A program made the position numbers and the translations under genes. This document shows positions 1-8,542 of a stretch of DNA of 62,892 nt, piece after piece. The DNA comes from Methylophaga sp. OBS4. GTDB lineage: Bacteria; Pseudomonadota; Gammaproteobacteria; Nitrosococcales; Methylophagaceae. Position 1 is the first letter of the stretch, and every line of letters starts with the position of its first letter. The DNA is taken from positions 1-62,892 of the forward strand of contig NZ_JAPDMV010000018.1 in assembly GCF_026319305.1 (NCBI RefSeq), read 5' to 3'. The notes under the pieces were generated by a model that did no database searches, was not told the DNA's origin, and saw nothing but the letters and a program-made list of their open reading frames with translations.

Positions 1-104
1 CGGCATTGATGGAACCTATCATTATGGTTTTCCTCGGTGGTATTGTCGGTACGCTGGTTATCGCGATGTATCTGCCCATCTTTAAACTGGGTGCAGCCAT
101 CTAG
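1..104 (+). pseudogene. Inverted duplicate of the 3' end of pilC (partial)
   Basis: Read from base 3, this stretch encodes the last 33 residues of PilC and a TAG stop at 102-104. It matches exactly the C-terminus of the complete pilC at 372-1613, but in the opposite orientation. It is cut by the window edge, so the full extent of the copy is unknown. It is probably non-functional on its own, or it marks an inverted duplication or an assembly hairpin. The identity includes the stop codon and 21 bases beyond it. Confidence 0.8.
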
Positions 105-125
105 GGCCTGCTAACACTAATTGCA

Positions 126-350
126 TTGTCACTGTTGTGACTAAAATTTTGCCAATTGAGGCATGAGGAGTGCGGTTTGTTTATTCCAAATAAGCGACGA
201 ATAACGAAAAGTGGCGGAATTTTAGCCGCAACCCGAAGGGCTGGGGCCTTTTTTACCCCCAGCGGCGTTGTCAGTCGTTCATGTAGAACCACTAGATTTC
301 ACTCCTTCCGCCGTGCTGGGAGCAAAAATGGCTTCCAGTAGCGATGATAA
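126..350. other. Spacer between the inverted pilC arms, no gene
   Basis: No convincing gene is seen. The stretch contains an imperfect dyad near 241-264 (GCTGGGG and CCCCAGC around a pyrimidine-rich loop) and short reading frames without recognisable domains. It resembles a mobile-element remnant in texture, but I cannot assign a family. The prepilin peptidase gene pilD, which often follows pilC, is not here. Confidence 0.4.
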
Positions 351-371
351 TGCAATTAGTGTTAGCAGGCC

Positions 372-1613
372 CTAGATGGCTGCACCCAGTTTAAAGATGG
401 GCAGATACATCGCGATAACCAGCGTACCGACAATACCACCGAGGAAAACCATAATGATAGGTTCCATCAATGCCGTCATATTATCCACGGCATCATCGAC
501 TTCACGCTCAAAGAAGTCTGCCACTTTAGCCAACATCGCATCCAGTGAACCGGACTCTTCACCGATGGCGACCATCTGAATTACCATGTTTGGAAACAGT
601 TCGGTTTCCAGCATGGCTTTATTTAATTGCGTACCGGTGGAGACTTCATCACGCATCTCCAGAGTGGCGTCACCATATACGATATTACCGGTTGCGCCTG
701 CAACAGACGTCATGGCTTCGACCATCGGTACACCGGCTTTAAACATGGTAGAAAAGGTGCGTGAGAAGCGGGCAATGGCTGCTTTGGTCATGACCACACC
801 GATAACGGGCATTTTTAACAGCAATCTATCCAGAAAGTGCTGCAGTTTTCTGGAACGTTTTTTCGCTGCCATAAAACCAACAACCGTGCCAATAATGATT
901 CCAAATATCAGCCACCAATATTGCTGGAAGACCTCGGAAACGCGAATCACCAGTTTCGTCAGGCCGGGCAGATCGGCCCCAAAGCCTGTAAACAATGACT
1001 GGAATTGAGGAATAACAAAAATCATCAAAATGGCAGTGACCAGGAATGCGACCACAATGATGGCGGTCGGATAAACCAGGGCTTTCTTGATTTTGGCTTT
1101 CAGGGCTTCGGTTTTTTCCTGATAATTGGCGATTTCGTGCAATAAGGTCTCGAGTGTACCGGACTGCTCACCGGCATTGACCAGATTGATGTAGAGATCA
1201 TCAAAATGCAAAGGGAATTTGGACAGCGACTCGGCCAGGCTGGTGCCCGATTCAACATCTGATTTAATGGCCAGTATCATTTCCTGCATACTGGCATTTT
1301 CATGACCTTCACCGATGATTTGCATCGATTGCATAAGTGGCACGCCCGAAGACATCATCGTGGCTAACATGCGACTGAATACGGCAATGTCCGCCGGTTT
1401 GATCGGCGGTTTGCGAGGCTTGAACAGGTCTTTTGGTTTCTTTTTTACCTTGAGCGGAGCAACACCTTGGCGACGCAGTTCGGCACGAACCTGATTAACA
1501 TTTTCGCCACTCAGCCGCCCTTTAACACGTCGGCCCTGCTTGTTGGTTCCCTGCCATAGATATATGTCAGGGACTTTGACTTTTTTTGCTTTGCGCGCTT
1601 GTGCTTGTGCCAC
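372..1613 (-). CDS. pilC: Type IV pilus inner-membrane platform protein PilC
   Basis: A 413-residue protein, the usual length for PilC/GspF platform proteins. These sit in the inner membrane and couple the PilB ATPase to pilin polymerisation. It has a basic cytoplasmic N-terminus, then two GspF-type repeats (roughly residues 70-195 and 275-400). Hydrophobic membrane segments lie near 180-205, 230-250 and 385-405, and the motif FxRMLATMMSSGVPL starts the first repeat. It lies 3 bp downstream of pilB, so the two are surely co-transcribed. The 3' end is duplicated in inverted orientation at the window edge. Confidence 0.95.
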   Translation of the reverse strand: MAQAQARKAKKVKVPDIYLWQGTNKQGRRVKGRLSGENVNQVRAELRRQGVAPLKVKKKPKDLFKPRKPPIKPADIAVFSRMLATMMSSGVPLMQSMQIIGEGHENASMQEMILAIKSDVESGTSLAESLSKFPLHFDDLYINLVNAGEQSGTLETLLHEIANYQEKTEALKAKIKKALVYPTAIIVVAFLVTAILMIFVIPQFQSLFTGFGADLPGLTKLVIRVSEVFQQYWWLIFGIIIGTVVGFMAAKKRSRKLQHFLDRLLLKMPVIGVVMTKAAIARFSRTFSTMFKAGVPMVEAMTSVAGATGNIVYGDATLEMRDEVSTGTQLNKAMLETELFPNMVIQMVAIGEESGSLDAMLAKVADFFEREVDDAVDNMTALMEPIIMVFLGGIVGTLVIAMYLPIFKLGAAI

Positions 1614-1616
1614 AGG

Positions 1617-3332
1617 CTACTCCTTGATCACACGGTTGATTTCTTCAAGGCTGGTCAATCCGGCAGCCACTTTTTTCAGTCCTGATGCACGTAAATCATC
1701 AATGCCTTCTTTTGCTGCCTGATCGGCCAGTTGAATGGAGTTGCCTCCCTCCATAATAATACGGCCCATAGCATCGGATACTGGCATAACCTGATAAATA
1801 CCGATACGGCCTTTATAACCTTCCGTGCAATTATCACAGCCGACAGCTTTATAAACGGTCACGCCGTTGTCGATTTGTTCCTGAGTAAATCCTTCATTCA
1901 GCAAGGTCTCGTTTGGAAGAGTCTCCGGTGCTTTACATTTGTTGCATAAACGTCTGGCCAGACGCTGAGCGATGATTAACGTAACAGCGGATGCAATATT
2001 AAAAGCAGGTACACCCATATTGGCAAGACGGGTCAGGGTTTGCGGCGCATCGTTGGTATGCAGGGTAGAGAAAACCATATGACCGGTTTGAGCGGCTTTG
2101 ATGGCAATCTCGGCCGTTTCCAGATCACGAATCTCACCGACCATGATGACGTCTGGATCCTGGCGCAGGAAAGCGCGCAGTGCCTCTGAGAAGGTGAGGC
2201 CTATTGCAGGGTGCACATTGACCTGATTGACGCCGGGCAGACTGATTTCAGCCGGATCTTCCGCCGTGGAAATGTTGCGATCACCGGTGTTGAGAATATT
2301 GAGGGCAGTGTAAAGAGATACGGTTTTACCACTACCGGTAGGGCCGGTTACCAGCACCATGCCGTAGGGTTTGTGCATGGTTTCCATAAAGATCTGTTTC
2401 TGATCTTCTTCATAACCGAGTGCGTCGATGCCCAACTGGGCGCTGGTGGGGTCGAGAATACGCAAAACAATTTTTTCGCCAAATAAAGTCGGGCAGCTGT
2501 TAACACGAAAATCAATGGCTTTTGTTTTGGACAATTTCATGCGCATACGCCCGTCCTGGGGTACCCGCCGTTCAGCAATATTCAGGCGCGACAGAACTTT
2601 CAGGCGGGCTGCAATACGGCCGCCCAGGGCTACCGGCGCTGTTTTAGCTTCATGCAGAATACCGTCGATACGCATACGCACGCGGTATTTTTTCTCATAC
2701 GGTTCGAAATGAATGTCCGAGGCACCGGCTTTGATGGCGTTAGTCAGAATGCCGTTGATAAACCTGACGACGGGGGTGTCATCAATATTGGCCTCGGTGA
2801 TATCTTCAGCTTTGTTTGAGTCGTCCGGACCCAGATCGAGATCATCGAGATCGGCATCCCCGAAGCTGTCCAGCTGTTCGGCGGTTTTATCCAGCGCTTT
2901 TTCGATACAAGCTGAAAGTCTTTGCTCATCCACCAGAATAGGATAAGTATTCATCGCCGTATTGAACTGGAATTCGTCCAATGCCTGCAGGTTGGTGGGG
3001 TCAGATACGGCGATGTAGAGACGTTTGCCGCGCTTGAACAATGGCAAGGCATTGTGCTGGCGAATCATTTTTTCCTGAATCAGGCTGGTGGCCGCCATAT
3101 CCAGGTTCATCGAGTCAATATCAAACAGGGGAACCCCGAATTCCTGCGAAGCAATAGCGGCGATATCCTGGCTGCCCAGAATTTTGTGGTTAACCAGGTA
3201 GGTGACAAAAGGTTGTTTGGCTTCTTTTGCGGCGGTCTGAGCAGATTGAGCCTGCTCTTCATTCAATAACCCCTCATTGACGAGACGTCGTGCCAAACCG
3301 CTGAGTCTGATAGATGTTGCCATATTTGCCAT
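1617..3332 (-). CDS. pilB: Type IV pilus assembly ATPase PilB
   Basis: A 571-residue GspE/PilB extension ATPase, the motor that powers pilin assembly at the cytoplasmic face of the pilus machine. It has an N-terminal MshEN-type domain (about residues 5-150) and a linker rich in Asp. The ATPase core has a Walker A GPTGSGKT near residue 330, an Asp box, and a His box containing STLHTNDA. A Cys tetrad (CNKC and CDNC) near residues 465-505 is the zinc site typical of PilB. MshEN domains can bind c-di-GMP in related proteins; whether this one does is not shown. The start at 3332 is followed by a second ATG at 3323. Confidence 0.95.
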   Translation of the reverse strand: MANMATSIRLSGLARRLVNEGLLNEEQAQSAQTAAKEAKQPFVTYLVNHKILGSQDIAAIASQEFGVPLFDIDSMNLDMAATSLIQEKMIRQHNALPLFKRGKRLYIAVSDPTNLQALDEFQFNTAMNTYPILVDEQRLSACIEKALDKTAEQLDSFGDADLDDLDLGPDDSNKAEDITEANIDDTPVVRFINGILTNAIKAGASDIHFEPYEKKYRVRMRIDGILHEAKTAPVALGGRIAARLKVLSRLNIAERRVPQDGRMRMKLSKTKAIDFRVNSCPTLFGEKIVLRILDPTSAQLGIDALGYEEDQKQIFMETMHKPYGMVLVTGPTGSGKTVSLYTALNILNTGDRNISTAEDPAEISLPGVNQVNVHPAIGLTFSEALRAFLRQDPDVIMVGEIRDLETAEIAIKAAQTGHMVFSTLHTNDAPQTLTRLANMGVPAFNIASAVTLIIAQRLARRLCNKCKAPETLPNETLLNEGFTQEQIDNGVTVYKAVGCDNCTEGYKGRIGIYQVMPVSDAMGRIIMEGGNSIQLADQAAKEGIDDLRASGLKKVAAGLTSLEEINRVIKE

Positions 3333-3394
3333 GACTAATTGCGATTCCTCAACATAAGCTTAAGCTCATAAATGCTAATAGTATGTAAGTTGCG

Positions 3395-3470
3395 CTAGAA
3401 ATTCTAGTTTCAGATGTTAATAGCCTGTGTATGATTTCGCGATAAATCGCAGCGGAAATACATTTTCCGC
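3395..3470. promoter_or_regulatory. Cluster of short palindromes upstream of pilB
   Basis: Three dyads lie in a row: CTAGAA-A-TTCTAG at 3395-3407, GCGAT-AA-ATCGC at 3439-3450, and GCGGAAA with TTTCCGC at 3452-3470. They sit in the 5' region of pilB (minus strand) and upstream of lptM (plus strand). Any of them could be an operator or a hairpin in a leader. Which protein would bind is unknown. Confidence 0.35.
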
Positions 3471-3480
3471 AGAGTAAGGC

Positions 3481-3600
3481 AGGCTGTTTCGTTACCCTTG
3501 ATAAGAGGCGTTAGCCACAGTAGGTATTCTGCCTGAACCATTTTCTGGCAGCAACGCGGTTAGCGGGAGAATATCATCAGCCTCTTAGGCGGGTAAGCCT
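3481..3600. ncRNA. Candidate structured RNA (long imperfect hairpin)
   Basis: The region can fold as one long rod. AGGCT (3481-3485) pairs with AGCCT (3596-3600), TACCC (3493-3497) with GGGTA (3591-3595), and AAGAGGC (3503-3509) with GCCTCTT (3580-3586). GCGTT (3508-3512) can pair with AACGC (3553-3557), and CTGCC (3529-3533) with GGCAG (3547-3551). On the minus strand the order CCC ... CAAGGGTAAC ... CAGCCTGC recalls parts of 6S RNA, but the location is not the usual one and I am not sure. It could instead be a pilB leader or plain intergenic dyads. Confidence 0.3.
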
Positions 3601-3646
3601 GTTCCCGTATATACTGCCGGTTAAAAATCATTGGGGAAAACAAAAA

Positions 3647-3775
3647 ATGCAAAAAATAACTCGCTGGAACACGCTGGCGCTGTTGATTTGTGCACTGCTG
3701 ATGCTCAGTGCCTGTGGTCAAAAGGGTGACCTTTATCTACCTGAAGGACAATTTAATTCAGTAGAGGCAAGGTAA
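3647..3775 (+). CDS. lptM: LPS translocon maturation chaperone LptM (small lipoprotein, YifL-like)
   Basis: A 42-residue lipoprotein. The signal peptide (about residues 5-22) is followed by the lipobox LSAC with the acylated Cys at residue 23, then GQKGDLYLP, which is typical of the LptM/YifL family. It would be exported and anchored in the outer membrane, where family members help the LptD/LptE translocon mature. It lies 4 bp upstream of lysA, the arrangement seen in many gammaproteobacteria. A possible -10 (TATACT, 3610-3615) and the purine-rich GGGGAAAA precede it. Confidence 0.85.
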   Translation: MQKITRWNTLALLICALLMLSACGQKGDLYLPEGQFNSVEAR

Positions 3776-3779
3776 ACAG

Positions 3780-5030
3780 ATGGATTATTTTGAGTATCAG
3801 GCAGGGGTGCTTTATGCGGAAAATGTGCCTACGGCCAACATCGCTGAGCAGTTCGGTACGCCTACCTATGTCTATTCCCGCGCGACGCTGGAACGTCACT
3901 GGCGTGCTTTTGACAACGCTTTTTCCGGACAGCCTCACCTGGTGTGTTATGCGGTCAAAGCCAACTCCAACCTGGCGGTGCTGAATGTGCTTGCGCGCTT
4001 GGGGTCGGGCTTTGATATTGTTTCAGCCGGTGAATTAGCCCGGGTTCTGGCTGCGGGAGGGGATGCCGGACGTACCGTCTTTTCCGGTGTCGGCAAAACT
4101 GGCGCAGAGATTGAGTATGCACTTAACCAGGGGATTCGCTGCTTTAATGTGGAATCAATTCCCGAACTGAGCCGTATCAATGCTGTGGCAGCCTCGTTAA
4201 ACATGATTGCGCCCATCTCAATTCGAGTGAATCCGGATGTTGACGCGCAGACCCACCCTTATATTTCTACCGGTCTTAAAGAAAATAAATTTGGTATTGC
4301 AATCGAGGATGCCCGGCAGGTTTATCAATCTGCGCAAAATATGTCTCATCTGCAGCTAGTCGGCGTGGACTGTCATATCGGTTCGCAATTGACTTCGGTG
4401 TCTCCGTTTGTCGATGCATTGTCACGGGTGTTGGAGTTGATAGACCAACTGCAACAAGATGGCATTGTGGTCAAACATCTGGATATAGGCGGGGGACTGG
4501 GGATTCATTATCGTGATGAGATCCCGCCTACTCCTGCCGAGTATGCAGCGGCGCTGCGTGAGCTATTAACGGGCAGAGACCTGGAAATTCTGCTGGAACC
4601 GGGCCGGGCGATTGCTGGCAATGCCGGAATTTTATTGACCAGAGTTGAGTACATCAAACCGACAGAAGCCAAACAATTTGCTATTGTTGACGCAGCGATG
4701 AATGACTTGCTCAGACCTGCGCTCTATCAGTCCTGGCAGGATATTCAGCCGGTGATAAGCAATTCTGATGCAGAAAAAGTCACATATGATATTGTGGGAC
4801 CTATCTGTGAAACAGGTGATTTTCTGGGTAAAGATCGAGAACTGGCAATAAAAACCGGTGATTTGTTAGCGATTCGTTCAGCCGGCGCTTATGGCTTTAC
4901 CATGAGTTCCAATTACAATTCCCGTCCCCGTGCCGCGGAAGTGATGGTGGATGGTGATGAAATGCATCTGGTGCGTGAGCGTGAAACGGTCGCTTCGCTT
5001 TTCGCCGGTGAACATATTTTGCAGGCATAG
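3780..5030 (+). CDS. lysA: Diaminopimelate decarboxylase
   Basis: A 416-residue enzyme that decarboxylates meso-diaminopimelate to L-lysine, the last step of lysine synthesis. It is a fold-type III PLP enzyme with an alanine-racemase-like barrel followed by a beta domain. The PLP lysine is K60 in CYAVKANSN. The HIGSQ motif, the glycine-rich GGGLG phosphate-binding loop and the ICETGDF motif supplying the active-site Cys are all present. It sits between lptM and dapF with 2-4 bp gaps, so it is part of one operon that also makes the diaminopimelate substrate. Confidence 0.96.
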   Translation: MDYFEYQAGVLYAENVPTANIAEQFGTPTYVYSRATLERHWRAFDNAFSGQPHLVCYAVKANSNLAVLNVLARLGSGFDIVSAGELARVLAAGGDAGRTVFSGVGKTGAEIEYALNQGIRCFNVESIPELSRINAVAASLNMIAPISIRVNPDVDAQTHPYISTGLKENKFGIAIEDARQVYQSAQNMSHLQLVGVDCHIGSQLTSVSPFVDALSRVLELIDQLQQDGIVVKHLDIGGGLGIHYRDEIPPTPAEYAAALRELLTGRDLEILLEPGRAIAGNAGILLTRVEYIKPTEAKQFAIVDAAMNDLLRPALYQSWQDIQPVISNSDAEKVTYDIVGPICETGDFLGKDRELAIKTGDLLAIRSAGAYGFTMSSNYNSRPRAAEVMVDGDEMHLVRERETVASLFAGEHILQA

Positions 5031-5032
5031 AT

Positions 5033-5881
5033 ATGTTGAAATTCAGCAAAATGCACGGCCTTGGCAATGACTTTATTGTCATTGACGCCATTAACCAGGA
5101 AGTGAATCTGAGCAACGAGCAGATTCGTTTTCTGGCTGACCGACGCTTCGGTGTCGGTTGTGATCAGCTTTTGCTGGTGGAGGCGCCACAATCCGCGGAT
5201 GCCGACTTTCGTTATCGTATATTTAATGCCGATGGCGGCGAAGTGGCACAATGCGGTAACGGTGCGCGTTGTTTTGCCCGTTTTGTCCGAGACAAGGGGC
5301 TGACCGATAAAGACACCATAGCGGTGGAAACGGTATCGGGTCTGATATACCCCACCCTGCAGGCGGATGGCTCGGTGACAGTAGACATGGGAAAACCCGT
5401 ATTTGAGCCTGCCGATATTCCCTTTGTGGCAGAAGAACTGGCCACTACTTACATGCTGGCTATTCCAGAGCATGGCAAAGTGGAGATCACGGCTTTGTCG
5501 ATGGGTAATCCCCATGCCGTGATGCTGGTGGATAATATCGATACGGCACCAGTTGCCGAAATCGGACCATTGGTTGAAGTGCATGAACGTTTCCCTGAGC
5601 GCGTCAATGCCGGCTTTATGCAGCTGGTCAGTTCAGAAGTTATCAAGCTCAGAGTTTATGAAAGAGGTGCCGGCGAGACTTCTGCTTGTGGAACGGGGGC
5701 CTGTGCCGCCGTGGTGAGCGGTATTAGACGTGGATTGCTGGCTAACAATGTGACAGTCAGTCTGCCCGGCGGTGAATTGCAAATCAGCTGGCCGGAAGAC
5801 GATGCCTCTGTGTGGATGACCGGGCCGGCTGAACATGTGTTTGATGGAGAAATTGCGTGGGCGACACTAAACCAAATGTAA
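5033..5881 (+). CDS. dapF: Diaminopimelate epimerase
   Basis: A 282-residue cofactor-independent racemase that converts LL- to meso-diaminopimelate for lysine and peptidoglycan. Both catalytic cysteines are visible: C74 in AQCGNGARC and C219 in SACGTGACA. The MHGLGNDF N-terminus is the family signature. It starts 2 bp after lysA and overlaps the next gene by 25 bp, which implies translational coupling. Confidence 0.97.
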   Translation: MLKFSKMHGLGNDFIVIDAINQEVNLSNEQIRFLADRRFGVGCDQLLLVEAPQSADADFRYRIFNADGGEVAQCGNGARCFARFVRDKGLTDKDTIAVETVSGLIYPTLQADGSVTVDMGKPVFEPADIPFVAEELATTYMLAIPEHGKVEITALSMGNPHAVMLVDNIDTAPVAEIGPLVEVHERFPERVNAGFMQLVSSEVIKLRVYERGAGETSACGTGACAAVVSGIRRGLLANNVTVSLPGGELQISWPEDDASVWMTGPAEHVFDGEIAWATLNQM

Positions 5882-6564
5882 CCACCACTGATATTGAAGC
5901 CTACCTGCAGCAGCATCCGGATTTTTTTCTGCAAAACCCGCAGCTACTGGAATCGTTGGAGCTGAATAGCTCTCCCGAGGGGACTATTTCCCTGGCACAA
6001 AAACAGCTGCAGCGCTTGCAAGACAAAAATAAACAGCTGAACGAACAGCTGCACGCCTTGCTTGACAACGCCCACAGCAACACACAGCTTCAGCAGCGGG
6101 TTCATGCACTTTGTCTCAATCTGCTCGATGCCCCCGATCTGGCCAGTTTGATCAAGACGCTAGTCACCGAACTCAAACATGAATTTGCGGCTGATGATGT
6201 GGCATTAAGATTATTTTACAGTGCAGACAAGGAGCTGACGCTGCCGGAGCTGGCTGCCAATGTCTCCCAGCTGCACGCCGACGATAAAAGTTTGCGCAGT
6301 TTCGACAATCTTTTCAGCAAACAGAAACCGGTCTGCGGCCGCCTTACCAAAACACAAAAACAATTATTGTTCCCCGAGCAGGCTGCGGCAATACAATCGG
6401 TAGCATGTTTGCCTTTGGGCCATGAGCCCTGTGCCGGATTACTGGCGATTGGCAGCCACGATGCCAACCGTTTTCATGCCGATATGGGCACTGACTACCT
6501 TAGTTTCCTGGGTGAGGTGTTTATGCGAATTGTCAGAGAATTTTGTCACGCCCATCATGACTAG
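5857..6564 (+). CDS. DUF484 family protein (GAF-like)
   Basis: A 235-residue protein of the DUF484 family, regularly found between dapF and xerC in gammaproteobacteria; its biochemical role is unknown. The N-terminus (about residues 8-30, [13 protein letters not shown]) is the family signature. It is followed by a coiled coil (about 40-75) and a GAF-like domain (about 80-230). The start is GTG at 5857 with GGAGA seven bases upstream. It overlaps the dapF end, so it is probably coupled. Confidence 0.85.
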   Translation: MGDTKPNVTTTDIEAYLQQHPDFFLQNPQLLESLELNSSPEGTISLAQKQLQRLQDKNKQLNEQLHALLDNAHSNTQLQQRVHALCLNLLDAPDLASLIKTLVTELKHEFAADDVALRLFYSADKELTLPELAANVSQLHADDKSLRSFDNLFSKQKPVCGRLTKTQKQLLFPEQAAAIQSVACLPLGHEPCAGLLAIGSHDANRFHADMGTDYLSFLGEVFMRIVREFCHAHHD

Positions 6565-6578
6565 TTACGCATCAATGT

Positions 6579-7487
6579 ATGAGTGAACTGCCGGAAGACA
6601 TTAGCGCGTTTCTGCAATATCTGGCCGGTGAGCGTCGTCTTTCCGCCCATACCGTCAATAATTACCGTCGGGATCTGGAACAACTCAATGATTTTTGTCG
6701 TCAGCAGGAACTGAACGGCTGGCAGCAAATCAAGACCAGCCACCTTCGTCAATTTATCGCCTTACTGCACCGGCAGGGGCTTTCCGGCCGAACCATTCAG
6801 CGCATGTTGTCGGCGGTGCGCAGTTTTTATCGTTTTCTTATCTGTGAAGGGCTCGTCGAGAATAACCCAGCGCAGGCCGTGCAAGCACCTAAAGCGGAAA
6901 AACGGCTGCCCTCCACCCTGGATGTCGATCAGATGAATGCGTTACTGGAGCGCACTCAAGCAGATACTTTTGTGGCCTGTCGTGATCGGGCGATTATGGA
7001 ATTGTTTTATTCCTCCGGCCTGCGTCTTGCCGAGCTGGCTGCTTTGAATATCCGGGATATCGACTTTGGCGATTATCTGGTTTATGTGACCGGTAAAGGC
7101 AATAAAAGCCGAGTCTGCCCGGTTGGCAGTCAGGCGATAAAAGCTTTGCAAAACTGGCTGGAAAAACGTGACCAAACGGGTTTTTTCGACCAGCCGGCTT
7201 TGTTTATTACCCAACAAGGCAGACGTCTGGGCGTGCGCTCGATACAGAAACGACTCAGTTTCTGGGGCAAAAAACAGGGTATTTCTGACCATGTGCACCC
7301 ACACCGGCTGCGCCATGCTTTTGCTTCGCATATGCTCGAAGCCAGCGGCGATTTGAGGGCGGTGCAGGAATTACTGGGCCATGCCGATATTGCCACTACC
7401 CAGATCTACACCCATGTTGACTTTCAGCACCTGGCGAAAGTCTACGATGCCGCCCATCCGCGGGCTAAGAAACGATCAGATTCTTAA
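6579..7487 (+). CDS. xerC: Tyrosine recombinase XerC
   Basis: A 302-residue tyrosine recombinase that acts with XerD at the chromosome dif site to resolve dimers. It has an N-terminal SAM-like core-binding domain (about residues 6-90) and a catalytic domain with R149, K173, H242, R245, H268 and the nucleophile Y277. All catalytic residues are present. The dapF-DUF484-xerC order marks it as housekeeping XerC rather than a phage or integron integrase. Confidence 0.96.
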   Translation: MSELPEDISAFLQYLAGERRLSAHTVNNYRRDLEQLNDFCRQQELNGWQQIKTSHLRQFIALLHRQGLSGRTIQRMLSAVRSFYRFLICEGLVENNPAQAVQAPKAEKRLPSTLDVDQMNALLERTQADTFVACRDRAIMELFYSSGLRLAELAALNIRDIDFGDYLVYVTGKGNKSRVCPVGSQAIKALQNWLEKRDQTGFFDQPALFITQQGRRLGVRSIQKRLSFWGKKQGISDHVHPHRLRHAFASHMLEASGDLRAVQELLGHADIATTQIYTHVDFQHLAKVYDAAHPRAKKRSDS

Positions 7488-7548
7488 ACTCTGATTTACA
7501 GTCATTACTGGCCCGCAGGCCGCGGCAATCTACAGCACTGATGATTTC

Positions 7549-7750
7549 GCCTTGGTGGCGAGTTCATTTATTTTGCGTGCCCAAAATAAACGAACCAAAC
7601 AAAAGGGCAGCCCGATGCTTGCCCTTCGGGTTCCCTGCGCTTCTCAATCAGTTTGGAACACGACGAAAACTCGCTGCACTCAAACACTCGCCGTGTTTAA
7701 TCCAAACTGATTTGCGATGCTCGGCTGCGCAAAAGGGCATATTGGGTACA
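7549..7750. repeat. Dispersed-repeat-like intergenic sequence
   Basis: The 440 bases between xerC and the next gene hold no gene. This part has the texture of a proteobacterial intergenic repeat: a GGCGAGTT block, a segment reading AAACGAACCAAACAAAAGGGC, then CTCGGCTGCGCAAAAGGGC near its end. TCAGTTTGGA (7647-7656) and TCCAAACTGA (7700-7709) form a 10-bp inverted repeat. I recall such sequences flanking acquired genes, but no second copy is in this window. The rest (7751-7926) shows nothing clear. Confidence 0.4.
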
Positions 7751-7926
7751 TAAATATCTGCTGTTTCAGATCTCAAAAATTCCCCTGTTGCGCTGATGAG
7801 TAGCGGCTTTTTGTCAGGATACATGGGCGTGCAATTTCTAACTCGCCGTCTAAGCGAAATAGATGCCATGATTGAGCAAACGCATCCACAATGACAGCTC
7901 AATAGAGAAAATAGGGAAGATTTGTT

Positions 7927-8530
7927 ATGAAAACCTACTTTATCGACTTAGCTGAGGCAATGCCTACACCTGACTTGTCAGATTGGTGAACTCACAATTC
8001 TATTTGGTCGGCTAGAACATATGGTATTGCTGGCAATAAAGAGGACAAGAAACCTCCCTCTAAGCGAGATTCAAGAACGCTATAGAAATCATTCATTAGG
8101 TGTTAAGCTGAATGGATTATCAGCATGTCGTAAAGCAGGTGAGCATTGTCGCAATTATGATTCTGAACCCGGTCTAAGAGAGTTGGTAAAAGGTGGTGAA
8201 GCTCTTGAGAAACTTTGTGACAGAATAGAAGAGCTTACTATGCGCAGAAATAGTCTCTTGCACGGACTGATAACAAAAGTCAAAGAGGAGTCTACATCTG
8301 TAGTCATTAATCAAAGTCTTAAGAAAACTTTCGAGCTGACCGAGAAAGTTCTAATGGACATCAAGGATGATGTGATCCAGGCAATAGAAGATTTGAATGA
8401 GCTAATTCCCGTTCCTGGTGTAATTGCTTGTTATGCTTCAGGTCCAGACCTAGATTTGCATTACGATGAGTTAGCCTTAAACACAGAAGATCCTCTTGTA
8501 AGTCTTGTGGAGAACCTCCGAAACAATTGA
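7927..8530 (+). pseudogene. HEPN-like hypothetical protein with an apparent frameshift
   Basis: An intact frame runs from an ATG at 8021 (169 residues), but coding signal starts earlier. The same frame upstream reads IGELTILFGRLEH directly into that ATG with no start codon. The N-terminus MKTYFIDLAEAMPTPDLSD begins at ATG 7927 in another frame, after an AGGGAAGA ribosome site. The frames switch near 7979-7986, so a 1-2 base indel is likely. The motif RNSLLH fits the HEPN Rx4-6H ribonuclease signature within a helical protein. No nucleotidyltransferase partner lies beside it. It could be a pseudogene, a sequencing error or a shortened but working gene. Confidence 0.55.
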
Positions 8531-8542
8531 CACTGGATAATG

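Larger units (their letters stand above)
1..475. repeat. Perfect inverted repeat, 125-bp arms (1-125 and 351-475)
   Basis: Bases 1-125 are the exact reverse complement of 351-475. The arms carry the pilC 3' end plus its first 21 downstream bases, and the left arm may extend beyond the window. The arms enclose a 225-base non-repeated spacer (126-350). Perfect identity means a very recent duplication or an assembly or amplification artefact. Confidence 0.9.

Noticed and set aside
2211..2712. Plus-strand reading frames over pilB
   Set aside because: They have no domain resemblance and lie opposite strongly conserved PilB motifs, so they are shadows.
3333..3646. Lysine riboswitch upstream of lysA
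   Set aside because: The region is highly structured, but I find no match to the conserved lysine aptamer core, and lptM lies between it and lysA.
4913..5584. A 223-codon minus-strand frame over lysA and dapF
   Set aside because: It spans two well-defined genes on the other strand and has no recognisable domain.
6579..7487. Phage or integron integrase
   Set aside because: The tyrosine recombinase is in the dapF-DUF484-xerC housekeeping context with XerC length and motifs.
7927..8530. HEPN/MNT toxin-antitoxin pair
   Set aside because: No nucleotidyltransferase (GSx10DxD) gene is next to the HEPN-like gene, and the N-terminal peptide in the other frame is not one.
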